Shown in pieces: positions 23,348 through 35,000 of a stretch of 64,000 nucleotides of DNA; position 1 is the stretch's first letter, and each line of letters begins with the position of its first letter. The position numbers and the translations under genes were made by a program. Source of the DNA: Diphasiastrum complanatum (Eukaryota; Streptophyta; Lycopodiopsida; Lycopodiales; Lycopodiaceae); contig MU831875.1 of assembly GCA_029204225.1 (NCBI GenBank), forward strand, positions 35,068 through 99,067, read 5' to 3'. Below the pieces are notes generated by a model. It had not been told where the DNA came from, did no database searches, and saw nothing but the letters and a program-made list of their open reading frames with translations.

Positions 23348-24014
23348 TCTCAATATATTTTTTATTTTATTTTTATTTTTTTTGTTTTCAGTAATTAATT
23401 TGCTGACTTTTTTTGGCAAAAGACAGTTAAAAATAAATAAATAAAAATAATAAAAATAATAAAAATAAAAAATAAAAAAACAAGGAAAGACTGATGAGCA
23501 AAAGTTAGGAAGTCATCAGCATAAGGGAAAGGAAGCACGGTATTTTTATGGAAAATGACTTAGAAAATCACTGTTTTGGACAGATTTGGCCAATACAATA
23601 TCAGAAACCTTCGCTGAGCTCTTAGACTGTACATCCACCCTTGATTTATTTAAATTGAGGTGGCGAAGGTTTCTGACAAGAGAAAATTCAATTTTTGAGT
23701 CAGGCGAATGTTCAGTGATATGCCATTTTGGGAACCTTCGCCGAGCATCATAACGTCATTATGAACCTTCGCCGACCTGCTAGATGATCTTAAAATGTCA
23801 AAATTAGGTTGTCCAAAGGTTCAAATTGTGAAAAAACATATTTATGATAGTACCTAGGCGAAGGTTCATCCTTCGCCAGCCCTGAAAAACGTTCGCCTGA
23901 TAGGTTCAGATCCCTAGAAATCTTCGCCGAGATTTTTATAGTCTATTTTTATAGTACTGTACATGCTTGCAAATTTTTGTTCAGAACTGATTAGCCCAAC
24001 TACTATTCAGCGTA
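23348..24014 (+). other. Spacer between pol and env-position ORF
   Basis: An A/T-rich simple stretch (23356-23480) is followed by sequence rich in CTTCGCC motifs in both orientations (near 23607, 23660, 23733, 23763, 23855, 23870, 23918). There is no coding potential. The same motif fills the leader, so the two segments may share an origin or a role. Confidence 0.6.
23356..23480. repeat. A/T-rich low-complexity tract
   Basis: Runs of TTTTA on the left and AAATA/AAAAT on the right. The two arms are partly complementary and could form a hairpin. Confidence 0.7.
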
Positions 24015-26928
24015 ATGGACCCAACAAATTCACCTATAAGTTGGCTGAATTCGATTCATTCCTCACTTGTGCTAGCGAAGCTCTTGCGACCAAAGCCTTC
24101 CAAATTTCTAGCATTGCCTTCTGATACACTCTCACGCGGTTATAATTCCTTTCTGATCATCATGTCGTCTACTGATACTTCCCAGTCTCCGCGCTATACT
24201 ATCCATCGTGATGTCCCATCTGCAACGGACATCATGGTTCTTCCTAGCACAAGCATGGTCACTCAGTGGATGACCCTTGCGGAGCCTCTACTTACTGCAA
24301 TGGGTATTCATGAGAGAGCCTTTTCCTTCCAAGGAGCCACACACAAGGTGCGCGTCACTGAGGCCGCACTTGCAGCTATAGGAATCTCATCCAGTTTGCA
24401 AGCCTCACCCAATCACAAGCATACCAAACAGGCCATCAAGCCATACATCGACCTCACCAACGATCTGCACTGGACTAATGATGGCTACCTTCTGGAAGCC
24501 ATCACTGAGCCTTCCATCCACGTCGCTGCCTAGTTGTTGAATCATTTTCTGATGGTTGGCAACCTCAGGAAAGACCGCATCACATCTCAAATCCTTCACA
24601 AGATAGTGGAGTCCCACATAAAGTTGGCCAAAGCCCCTCTTGAACCATATAACTGGTTCAAGACTGTTTCTGGTGAGCTCAAGCGAGCTATTAAGGCCAA
24701 TACAAAGCAACAGTTCGTCGCTAGCTCTCTATTGTCCCTCTTAGCTGCTTCTCACTTAGAAAACAGAATCCATGGCTTCCACCTAGATTCTGTACTTTCG
24801 GTTTACGAAGAAGCACCGGCCGAGTCATCTCACTAGGCCTCAAGTTCTCATAGTCGTCGTCGTCCGCACAGCGAAATCGTAATTTTTGACTCGCCTTCCG
24901 CGTCACGACGACGTACTAGGCATACCTCATCAGCTACGCTTCCACCTCCTGCTGTTGTTCGCACTGAACTTCTCATTTCCCTCACCTCTGATGCTTCCCT
25001 CGCCTCTTCTCCCATACAAGGATAGTCTGTGACCATTGAGCCTACCATTCCCATCACCGTTGCCCAGGCCGCCTCACCCAACACACAGTTCTTCATGGAT
25101 ATGTTCAATGATTCCGACCCCCTTGGGGCCACCGAAATCTTTGAAATGCCTCAGAGCCCAGTGCCCTTTGAACCCCAATCCCCTGGAAGAGGATTCGGGC
25201 ATATGCATGAAGCTACTGTTGGTGTCAAAGATGCCAGTCAGCAACCACCCACACAAGGTAGCCCAGCCACACTTCGGGTCGACACAGCTGTATATTTGTG
25301 AAGAAAAAGAGACCTTGGCACCTATTCCACGCCTACCAACGGTAGTACCATCAGGGTCTCCTGCTGCTGCCACCTCCACGACTGTCGATTCTGGTGATGC
25401 TCTCGGGTTAGTTTCAAGCCTTGGGCAAGTGATCCAGTCTATGCTGGATAAGAAGAAGAAAATGGAGCAGAGGATCTCTGATTTAGGATCCGAAAACACT
25501 CTGATCAGCCAAAAAATTGTCCAGTTGGATCGAGAGGTGAAGATAGCCAAGCAACATGAAGAAAAGGCTAAAAGCGAAAAGAAATTGGCCCAGCAACAAG
25601 CTGATCACTTGGAAACCTATATCAGCTCCCTGCAATACGCCCTCACAACCGCACAAGATCATGTAGATGCCAAGCAGCAGGTGCAGCTGCTGAAGGGGCA
25701 ATCACAAATGGCTGAACAAGATTGCACACGGCTTCAAGGTGAATTGGATGCGACCACCCTTGAGCGTGCTGCATATCTGCAAACACAAATACCCGATCAT
25801 CCGGTCACGCCGACGGAGATTGCATATTTGTTCAAGAAAGTGAAAACATACAAAGTGGCCCTTCAGGGATTCCAAGGCCGCTTTGATAGGTTCAAAGGAG
25901 CAGCTTCAACCGAGTTGGCAAAGGCAAAAGAGACCACCAACGCCTATGAAAAAGCCGGCGCTCAAGTGTTGGAAGTTGGACCACAAATCTCTGTCCCGGT
26001 CATGCCGCAATTCTCCCCTTCGCGCCAAGAAGCTATACAGATGGATACAGGGGTTGATTCGAGCATGGACCAGGGAGGAGCTCCAGATCTAGCAGATCAA
26101 CCGCCAACTATACCGGTAGTACAAGCGGGTCCATCCTCATCAAGGACAAGCCATTTATTCAGAAGGCCCATCAGCGTCGAGGACCAGATCCAAACCTTCT
26201 TAAAGCAGCATCCACATGAGTCCTCGCGTGGTGGATGGGTTCTCAAATTTAAGACCTCCGAGATCGAGGCCGGCAAAGAATTGGACAAAATACCTACACT
26301 GGGAGAGCAGCCTACGTGGAGAATCACGGTTTTTGAGAAAACTTCGAAATCATTTAGGAGTTACGTCGCCAGCCCTTGCCAGTTGCGGGTAGATCCTTAT
26401 TACGTGCCAATGCCGCGAAGACAAAAGTGGAAAGATTTGGGATTGGCTATGGATAAAATCACCATCCATACTCCCAATTGGCCAATCATCCACCAGTCTT
26501 ACAGCGGGAATATTTCAGTGGACTTCCACCGGGACTTACAAGCATATCAAAGAGAGTATGTCCACTCTCCGGATCCAACGGTGCGACAATCGACAATGTT
26601 TGCAAAAGATCTAACTCTGTTGGTGTCAGTGGCAACCAAATGGGACGATTGCCTTCCTACCCTGGCATTCGATCCAAATAAGTCGATGGCCTCAGAGCAA
26701 ATCAAAGATCAGCTACTGATTGCTCAACTGTATTTCTGTGCGGCTATGATGGGAGGCTCTTGGGAATCCCGCTTCACCTCATGGACAGCTTCCAAGTGGA
26801 TTGTCGGAGCCCACCGTTGTTTCCTGCCGCATAATTTGGATTTCAATACTGCACGTCTTGACTTTATGGAGAAGGTGCAGTATCATTTAATTAAGATTCG
26901 ACGCGAAGCCAATAAAAGTCCCCAATAA
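24015..26928 (+). pseudogene. Gypsy F env-position ORF (unknown product)
   Basis: The product is unknown. From 24015 one frame runs to about 25301, broken only by three TAG codons (24531, 24834, 25023), then shifts to the frame ending at 26928. In order it has an N-terminal globular part (QWMTLAEPLLTAMG, EAALAAIGIS, PYNWFKTVSGELKRAI), a Ser/Pro-rich linker, a coiled coil at about 25440-25790 (KKMEQRISDLGSEN), a second linker, and a C-terminal domain at 26300-26790 (PTWRITVF, RVDPYYVPM, NWPIIHQS, TKWDDCLPTL, LYFCAAMM). That domain also occurs at 2220-2680. No signal peptide or membrane segment is evident, so an envelope role is unsupported. A particle or RNA-binding role is possible. Confidence 0.7.
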
Positions 26929-26966
26929 CTGCACATTGCAGGTGTCGTGGGACCGCCACCAGTTTT

Positions 26967-26978
26967 GGTGGGGGATAC
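26967..26978 (+). other. Gypsy F polypurine tract
   Basis: GTGGGGGATAC directly precedes the LTR start TGTTGAAGGG. Confidence 0.75.
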
Positions 26979-27660
26979 TGTTGAAGGGTTTGCGGATCCC
27001 AAGGCAACTCTAACCCTAGTTCATAAGTGAGAGGGATTTGGCACCCTACGTGTGTAAGTCCAACCCGATGACCACATAGTTATTTGATTGATTAGTTAAA
27101 AGTCAATAAAAGGACTTTAGGCCTTTTTGCAGGACTTTTAATGTCGCAGGGCCTAATTGTCAAGTTAGTAAATAAAGTTGGATTTCCCTCCAATTTTGAT
27201 GGTTCCCACACTTTTTTAAATTTGAATAAAAAGAGAGGCAAGACTGGACCAATAGGATTCAGAGGCCAAGGTCCTCCTCTCTACTATAAAAAGAGACCAA
27301 CTCGAGTTATTCCTGATGTTCATTTCCTCATTTCAATAAAGCAGATTGGTTCTCTTTAGAAATGGATTGATGAATGTCCTTGCTTTTCCCCTCTTTTCCT
27401 CCATTTCTCATGCTTTCTTTGGATTTTGCTAATTGTTGGATTTGATCATTATTGGGATTGCTATTTCTTATGCTTTTTGTGAGAGAGAAAGGGAGAGAGA
27501 GAAGAGTAAGTTCCTATCATTGTTGTGGATTTGGGGTTAATGGAAGTAGGGTTAATGGATGTAGTGTTAATGCTTAGTGTTAATGGATGTTAGTGTTAGA
27601 TCCTCCATTCATGTTGAAATCTGAACTATACTATCGCTGTCATGGGAACGAACCTACGCG
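26979..27660 (+). repeat. Gypsy F 3' LTR (right end uncertain)
   Basis: It starts TGTTGAAGGG after the polypurine tract. A TATA box (ACTATAAAAAGAG, about 27283) and a polyadenylation signal (CAATAAAGC, about 27335) are in promoter order. No second LTR is available to fix the right end, and 27660 is an estimate. Confidence 0.6.
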
Positions 27661-27739
27661 TGACAACTAACTCCGTCTCTTTGATGCTAGATTGACTAGA
27701 TCTTGGATTCAGGTTAGGCAAGGAAAGAAACCCAGTACA

Positions 27740-28490
27740 CAATGCAATATCTTGAGTTTATAAAAGCTTCCTACAAGCCAAATTTGGGCCTAAAAGAGCC
27801 CCTTTGAGATCAATATATTGGGCTAATAATAGCCATATGAAAGAGCACATTTTTAATTCATTAAGGTTTCGTACAATACTATTTTAGATTTACAAAAGTC
27901 TCCTAGAAGCCATTATATCTTTAGCCTCAAACTCTTTTTCATAACAATCTCTTGGGTGTATATACATCTCTTAGAGGCCATATTTTGAGCTTATAGAAGT
28001 CTCTTAGAAGTCGATATTTTGAATCTATTAAGGCCTCTTATGACTTAATAATTTCAATTTATCAAGCCTTTTAACAGGCCAAATCTTGAATCCATTTAAA
28101 AGGCAATATCTTGAAAGGCCAAATCTTGAGTTTAATAAGCTTTCTATGAATGATTGGGGCTACAAAAAAAGGGCAAATCTCAATCCTAAAGGCCTATTAT
28201 GATGTAAAATATTGAGTTTATGGAGACTCTTACAGTGTCACATCTTTAGTCCGTTAAGATCTTTTAGTAACAAATATCTTGAGTTTATAAAGGCTCTCAA
28301 TAGCCATTATATTTAGTATCAAGGAGGCTTTTGGAAACCGTTATTATTAGTTTTTTAAATCAAAAAGGCCAAATCTCTTTAAAGTCCAAATCTTGACTTT
28401 TGTCAAAACTTCGTAAGAGGCCAAATCTTGAGTTTATAAAAGCCTATTGACAAGGCATTATCTTGAACCTGAAAGAGACTCATCTGAAGT
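27740..28490. repeat. Degenerate ~35-bp tandem repeat
   Basis: About 18-20 decayed copies of a unit close to AAATCTTGAGTTTATAAAAG followed by CCTCTTANNAGGCC. Well-kept copies are near 27748, 27985, 28013, 28120, 28207, 28270, 28388 and 28425. Spacing is mostly 30-40 bp, with short units where parts are lost. It is not coding. Confidence 0.8.
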
Positions 28491-29020
28491 TTTTAAAAAC
28501 CTCAAAACATTCAGATCTTCTTGTAAGGCAATTTTTTTTTTCTTTTATTTGTTCATCAATTATATCTTTTCATCTAAAAAATTCCTAAAAAAAATAGATA
28601 CCTCTTGCAAGCCAAGGCTTCTCATGACACATATCACCTTGTTTTGCCTTGGTGACTTCATCAATGTCCTTGAGTTAATATGAGCTTGGAGATCTTCGAT
28701 GTCAAAATGAGAGATGAATGGAAAAAAGATCTTTTCCTTCACTAATTATTGCACTCAAGATTAAATTTTGGGCTTGCTTGAACCATAACATGGAGACGAC
28801 ATCTGTTTACAACCTAAAAGGCCAAGGAATAGTGTTTGAGAGAACCATAAAGCAAAATGTACGGAGCATGATGATGGAGGTGGGAGGTTGTTGTGAAGTA
28901 CTAAAAAAAAGAGTGACAATAGAGTGAGAGGCCAAGAGGTCATTGTAGCTAAGAGTGTTCTTAGTTATGAGTATCAATGTTGCGAGTGAAGATGGAGATG
29001 GGCTTGCATGTGTAGCTATA
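28491..29020. other. Unassigned region
   Basis: Nothing recognised. There is an A/T-rich start, then mixed sequence with short frames only. Confidence 0.4.
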
Positions 29021-29021
29021 T

Positions 29022-29803
29022 CTAATGGTCATGATTTTTGAGTTGACTCTCCATTAAGATAGGATGTTTAGGTGAGATGTAATTAATTATCGTTCGGATG
29101 AGCATCATTGTAGTCTCTTGGATAAAACGGGAGCTATTGTTATCACTCCGAATCTTCTTAGGTTTTACAAAAAAAATGGAACAACAAACATAACTCTCAA
29201 GTCTCATTAGGTTTATTTAACGTTGCGACTCACACTTGACACCACTCCAAAATGATATCGTCAACAAACTCTTTCCACTTGGCGTCAATTTATGTAATGA
29301 CAATATGGTCGTGTCATGTGGACTTTTTACAAGCCTCTATATTGCCTCATTTGATGTGCTTCCATGCCCTTCTTCACAAAGTCAACTTCTAAAGATTCAC
29401 TAGCGCTCAAATCCCAAAGCATCAACCTCTAGCCATGTTGAAAGCACCCTGCAGAAGCAATGCATCCTAACTTTTCAATATATTCTTTTCGTTTATACTA
29501 GTAGAATTGGAGGACAATTTTGTGGATACAAAAGTGGATCTAAGAAAAGTGGCTGATAAAGCTTTGTTCAACAACGAAAATTAACTTTAACTAGGCAGAT
29601 ATATTGAACATCCATGCATACTGAAAGTGTGATACATGCCCAAATAGCATCTTGTTGATGAAGGGTGTTGATGCAATGATGGCATAGCATTTTCGTGGAG
29701 CAACCAAATATGTAACTTTCAAAAGGTCCAGCTTGAAAGTCCCAATCACAATTATGTTTGTCAATGACTTCAATTCATGGCATTCACCAACAAGCATAAG
29801 CAT
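29022..29803 (-). pseudogene. Decayed Copia pol fragment (integrase)
   Basis: The - strand frame at 29022-29207 contains KKIRSDNNSSRFIQE, which resembles the Copia integrase core (IRSDNGGEF). Farther upstream on the same strand, 29591-29803 has a weak NKMLFGHVSH block that may be the zinc-binding LGH region. The order on the - strand fits integrase, but similarity is low and frames are broken. Confidence 0.4.
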
Positions 29804-30932
29804 AAAAGACTACAATGTCAATATATTCATGCACATTGTACAGATATATTTATGTTACTATCTTGATGCTGAGGAAATGGTTCATTAATTTGAGTTGTCA
29901 AATCTAAATCCATCGCAGAAATCATATACTAAGAGGTTTTGAATTTGAAGCATGTAAAGGCAGTTCTATCTAAACAAGAGATTTGAAATTGTCTCATCTC
30001 TAAACGTGACTCCAAAGAAATGTGCAATATGAGCGTTTCATTTTATTATGGTGTCCTTTTGAGTGCTGTGCAAGTTGATCAAGCCTGACCATTATGGAAG
30101 GGGTAATTGAAGGTAAATTCTGTATATATAGCTAAGCAGCATCAAACATATGCGTCCATGGACTGTTTTAGAGACAATATTTTGAATCCTCATGGGTCAC
30201 TGAAGTTTGATGAATCAAAAGTTCAAACTTCCCAGTTTGAAATTTGGATGTGAAGGTTACTGAATCTCAAAGCCTAGGTCCATGGTGTGCATTGCAAATC
30301 CCTCAACTGAAAGTGAAGAAGAAAAAAGAAAATGTTACTTATGACAAGGGCGGCCATATCACCATTCGTTCACAGCCTTGCAGAATTTCGAAGCAGCACA
30401 GTTTCCCAAGAAGGCAGCAACTATGAATGGCAACTACTTGACAATATAAAATTAGAGCTTTCAAAAGAATGGAGGGAATCATATCATTACTTCATATCAT
30501 ACTATGACAGGCAGCAAAAGAGCTATGCAAAAAAACAATTTCAGGACAGAATTTTGCTGTTTATAAGCAGATAGTTTAGTTCTACTGAGAAAGTCTGAGA
30601 AAGCCAGAAGTAGAATCCTGCTAGCATGAGAAACAAGCAATTTGGGCTTATGATACTCGTGATACATGGGTTTCTCAAAATGATGAACCCAAGTTTATTT
30701 AAGGACCTAAAACTAATGAACTTAGGTTGCTAGAGAATTGATTAACTGACAAAGATCTGACAACTAATTTGATCAGATAAGACAATGAATGTTCTGAATT
30801 ACAAAAATGACCTGTGGAGCGACATACTTGGCATAACACACTTGCCAAAAACTACCTAGAATAATTGCATTTTTCACAGAAAATCGACCAAGAGGCATGC
30901 CTCTTAAATTTTTTCAGTGTTCGATGCCAGAA
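29804..30932. other. Unassigned region
   Basis: Short frames only (30244-30426, 30332-30574), with no motif I recognise. It may include the 3' flank of the gene to the right. Confidence 0.35.
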
Positions 30933-31310
30933 TTACTCACAGATCTTGTTATACACAAGGCACCTCCTTCCATCCACCCAACTGAGTCTCCATGCTCCCT
31001 TCAATCTCGTTTTGAAGTATTCCAGATGGGGGTGATTACTGCATAATCAGAAAATGTGCAGGGTGTTTGTGCTTTTACAGAAGGTCTCCTCATCAATAAG
31101 AGCAAGAGCAACTGGTAGTTGTTTTTGCTCAGAAGAAGCTTCCTTGTAATTTGCATAGACCTGCCTCAGCCAATGGTTTAAATACGTTTAATGAGTAAAA
31201 AATTGTGCATAATTGTCTCAACCATTTGGAGCAATGCTTGTCTTGCTCTGACATATGAACCATATGTAACTCATAGATGCTGTTTAGACCCGCCTCCGCA
31301 ACAGCCTGTC
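30933..31310 (-). pseudogene. Unassigned coding-like stretch downstream of QSOX
   Basis: I do not recognise it. On the - strand, 31160 to 30933 reads as 76 codons with one TGA at 31048-31046 and protein-like composition (VYANYKEASSEQKQLPVAL, then FKTRLKGAWRLSWVDGRR). Just upstream, 31170-31310 reads in another frame as AVAEAGLNSIYELHMVHM and CSKWLRQLC. A candidate acceptor (GAGGCAG) lies at 31161. It could be decayed exons of a neighbouring - strand gene or the C-terminus of an unrelated retroelement. Confidence 0.35.
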
Positions 31311-31631
31311 AGTTGCAATTGATTAGTGTTTCACATATTTTTGTATAGATGATGTTCAGCAAGCGCCTAATCCAATTAAGAAACTCTACTGGCCATGTGA
31401 CCAATATCTAACAAATTGTAGTTTAACTCTAAACTAAGATCCAGGAAGTTTTGAACAAAGTTGTACTTCCACTGTATAAAAGACAGAATTGAACAATGTG
31501 ATTGACATCTAACAAATTTTAGGTCAACTATAAACCACTACACAGTAAGTTTTCCCAAATAGACCTTCAATATGTGGCAGATAGATTCATGGTTAATGAA
31601 CACCACAGTTCAAAGCTAGTTAGTTGAAGCA

Positions 31632-32018
31632 TTACTTTCTCCTCTTTTGCTGCATCCGCCAATAGCAAGCTACTATACCAAATCCGCAGCTTGCCATAGC
31701 TATACCTATGGCAGCACCAACAGGTACAGAAACAGAACTACTTGATGCAATTTCTTCCAAATCAAGGGTACTGTGATCTATTTCTTTTCCAGTTGATCCT
31801 TCATTAGCGTCTGTGGCAGCTGGAATTATACGGCCATAAAAGCTCAGCAGAAATGAGTAAATGGCAGATTCATTCCAGTTAGGTGTGTTCTCTGATGTTG
31901 CAAGTCCAGCAGAAAGTCTACATGAACTGCACAGATCTTTCGGTGGCCATGCACCCTTTGGAAACTTTGGGTCACCATTCCCAGCTGCAGCATCTTCACT
32001 CGAAACTCGTATATTGAC
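31632..32018 (-). CDS. QSOX: QSOX last exon: end of Erv domain, C-terminal membrane helix, stop
   Basis: 387 nt after the acceptor CACAG at 32019. It encodes [31 protein letters not shown] (the conserved C-terminal Cys pair) and [12 protein letters not shown] single hydrophobic segment starting [10 protein letters not shown] is followed by [11 protein letters not shown] and TAA. The order and the short basic tail match plant QSOX1-type proteins. The 3' UTR should lie to its left, at about 31.3-31.6 kb. Confidence 0.93.
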   Translation of the reverse strand, partial: VNIRVSSEDAAAGNGDPKFPKGAWPPKDLCSSCRLSAGLATSENTPNWNESAIYSFLLSFYGRIIPAATDANEGSTGKEIDHSTLDLEEIASSSSVSVPVGAAIGIAMASCGFGIVACYWRMQQKRRK

Positions 32019-35000
32019 CTGTGATCAGAAGTTGTACAAAGACAGAGGTGTTCATAGAAGAGCTTGAGACTATCAAATACTGATAATAGACAGTTATTTG
32101 GGTCCGCAATATATTGAATGACATTTGAACTCCAGCTATGGCATTTATGTTCTTCAGGACCTTGCCTTATCAATACCTTTTGGAACTTATAACTGCAGTA
32201 CTAGCCATTACGTATTATGAACAAAAAAAAACATGCTAAAAGGTAATATCACTGAGCCGGTAAGAAACGTAGATTTGCTCTTCAAATGTAAAACATTACG
32301 AGAATGCTCGTAGAAGAACTACCGAGCTCGATAGTCAAAGTTTTCAATTATCATAGTTCTCTCAGGCCTCCCGTTTACTTGACACACTTGGCATTTCTAT
32401 GACAAATCTCCCATCAGGTACCGATGACTACATTAGACGATTCTTATACAGAGCATATCTTGATCGAGTATGGCAGGGCCAGCTAGGGTTAAGCCTGACA
32501 ATTATCGGGCTCATTTCTTGGGGAGGGATACAGTAGGGTTCCCAGTGCTAACACGCTATTTATCTTCAGAATTATAACATGGTCTGAGATTTGGATTGGG
32601 TCAGCTTCGGGTTTCATCGCACCAGCTTGAGATTGAGATTGGACACTTTTAGAGTATCTCACGGGAGGAGAGAATTTGTCAAATGTGTTCCCTATCCGAG
32701 GTGGAGACCGAGGAATGTTTCTTATTCAGATCCCCAGTGTATTATGAGATGTAACTTTTTCGTACAAAGTCCAATTGACCCGAAAATGGTGCAAATAGGA
32801 GCGTATAAAACGTCTTCAATAACAGTAAAGAAAAATGTACCAAGTATGACTACTGATATTGCAAAGTGATATTAGAAATGAATATCTCACTATCAAAAAA
32901 ATGAACATCAGTAATGGTGTAGCATGCTATTGTCAAATCCTTCTGTGACTGAAGAAAGATGTAATGGGTGCAAATGAAGGTAGGTCCAATATATGCTATG
33001 ATTGTCATCGATGGAGTCGTCTGTGAGTGTGCCTCCTCATGATGCGACTGGTAGATCTACGTACAGCCGGGGACTTTGAATAGTACATCGTCTCTGGTCT
33101 TTGTGTTGGGAAATATCATTGGCCTTGTCGTTATGTAGGTTTGGATCGATTTGTGATCTCCTACGAGAGAAGACGTGATCTAGCGTTGGTTGATGGAATG
33201 ACTCATCTGAGCTGGCTGACATAGATCCTGTCGCATAGGAACATCTCTCTAACTATGAGTGCAACACATTGTGGATCCTCGTATGCTATAATGGATCTTC
33301 TCGTAATAGGTACATCCCGGAAAGCAATTTGCTGTTTTTCTTTCACAACTCAATGAACTTCGTGCTGATCGGTCCTCGCTGATCACTCTCTGCTCTACCT
33401 CTCCTTCTCCCCAGCGCCAAGTCCGCCTTCTCCTCCACCTTCACTCTTTGTTTGACCCACCCACTATCGTATACCTCCTCATCAACCCCAGGCCTATGTT
33501 GCCCACGTCTCTCGTCTTCTGGACCACGTTCCTTCCTCCTCTGATGTCACTACCCAACCATCCTTTTTAACACACGCCCTGACTGCCGCCACTCATGCCA
33601 TTGCCCTCGCCGCTTCTCTTCTCATCGTCGTACCCATAATAAATGGTATGACAACGACTGTTCTTTCTTCCAGAAATATGTCGAGTTCCTCAAATTCTCC
33701 AATACTACACTTTCTTCTTCCGCAAAAAAGCAGCTTCGTTCCCTTCTCCGCAAAAAGAAAGTGGCCTTCTTTTCTTCTCGTTCCTCCTACCTCCTTCGCT
33801 CCCTCCACTCTGCTTCCTCGGCTACTTTTTGGAAGATCTTTCTTCATAAGCCCCTATCCATTGCACCCATCCCTCTTCAATCCTGGGTCGACTATGCAAC
33901 CAACCTATACACAACTCTGCACCCTTCCATCTCTCTTTCTTCTCATCCTACCCATTGTGACCTCTTTTCTCCTGACATGGTTGAAGCCACCATTTGCAAA
34001 CTCAAGAACAATCGTACGTCTGACATTGACCTCCTTTCAGCTGAGCTCCTCAAACCAGTTGCCAAACTCACCTTTCCTTTCCTGGCCCGCTGTTTCAACC
34101 CCTCTGTCGTTGATGATTTCCCCATACCTTGGGCCACCAATCTCCTTCACCCCATTCTTAATGCAGGCGATGCCATGAATGTCCACAACTATCGCACTAT
34201 TATGATTGGTCATACCATGGCCAAGTTGTACGCCACTATTATCCAGAACTTCGTTACGGCAGAGGCTGATTCTCGACTATTGTATGCGACTGGCCAGGCT
34301 AGCTTCCGCCGGGGTTATAGCACTATTGATCATGTCCTCACTCTACGTACTATCAGTGAGGAGGTAAAGCATATGGGCAAGAAAGTATTTGCTTGTTTCG
34401 TTGATCTCTCTAAGGCCTTTGATATTGTTCCCCGTCATCTTTTGATCAGCAGGCTACGTCAGCTTGGCTTTTCTGACTCTATTCTTGCGACAGTGGTTGC
34501 TCTGCATGAGAGAGTTCTAGCACGTATTCGGCTGGGTACTAATTTGTCTTCTCCCATCCGTAGCACTGGTGGCGTCAAGCAAGGCTGTCCATTGTCCCCT
34601 CCACTGTTTGCACCTTATATTGATGATCTTGAGCACCTCATTCGTGAAGGTGGAGATGGTTGCTTTTGCTTTATGCTGATGACATTGTTCTGCTTTCTCC
34701 CTCACCAAAAGGGTTGCAGTGTCACTTACAGGTCTTACATCGGTTGTGTTGCTTGGGGTCTCTCTGTTAACTTAAAAAAACGAAGATCATGATTTTCAAC
34801 ACCAATCGACAAAGCCTTCACAATTATCAATTCTTCTATGACGGCCAGGAAGTTGACATTGTTGCCTCTTATACTTACTTTGGAGTCCTGTTTACTCCGC
34901 CCCTTCTTGGTTTCCGCCAGGCTGCATTTGCGCACATTTCCTCCAGTCTTTTAGCATTGGTCCAGTTCGAGTGTGGTTATACAATGAATCATATTTTTGA

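Larger units (their letters stand above)
17762..27660 (+). mobile_element. Gypsy F, Athila/Tat-like Ty3/gypsy element with post-pol ORF
   Basis: The order is leader, gag with zinc knuckles, protease, RT remnant, RNase H, integrase, a long spacer, an env-position ORF, a polypurine tract and a 3' LTR. Integrase after RT marks Ty3/gypsy. There is no chromodomain after integrase and an extra ORF follows pol, which fits the Athila/Tat side of plant gypsy elements. No 5' LTR or primer site was found, the RT catalytic core is deleted, and many stops are present. The element is therefore truncated and dead. Confidence 0.85.

Noticed and set aside
27740-28490. CRISPR-like array
   Set aside because: Units are degenerate and contiguous, with no regular spacers, and the DNA is plant nuclear.
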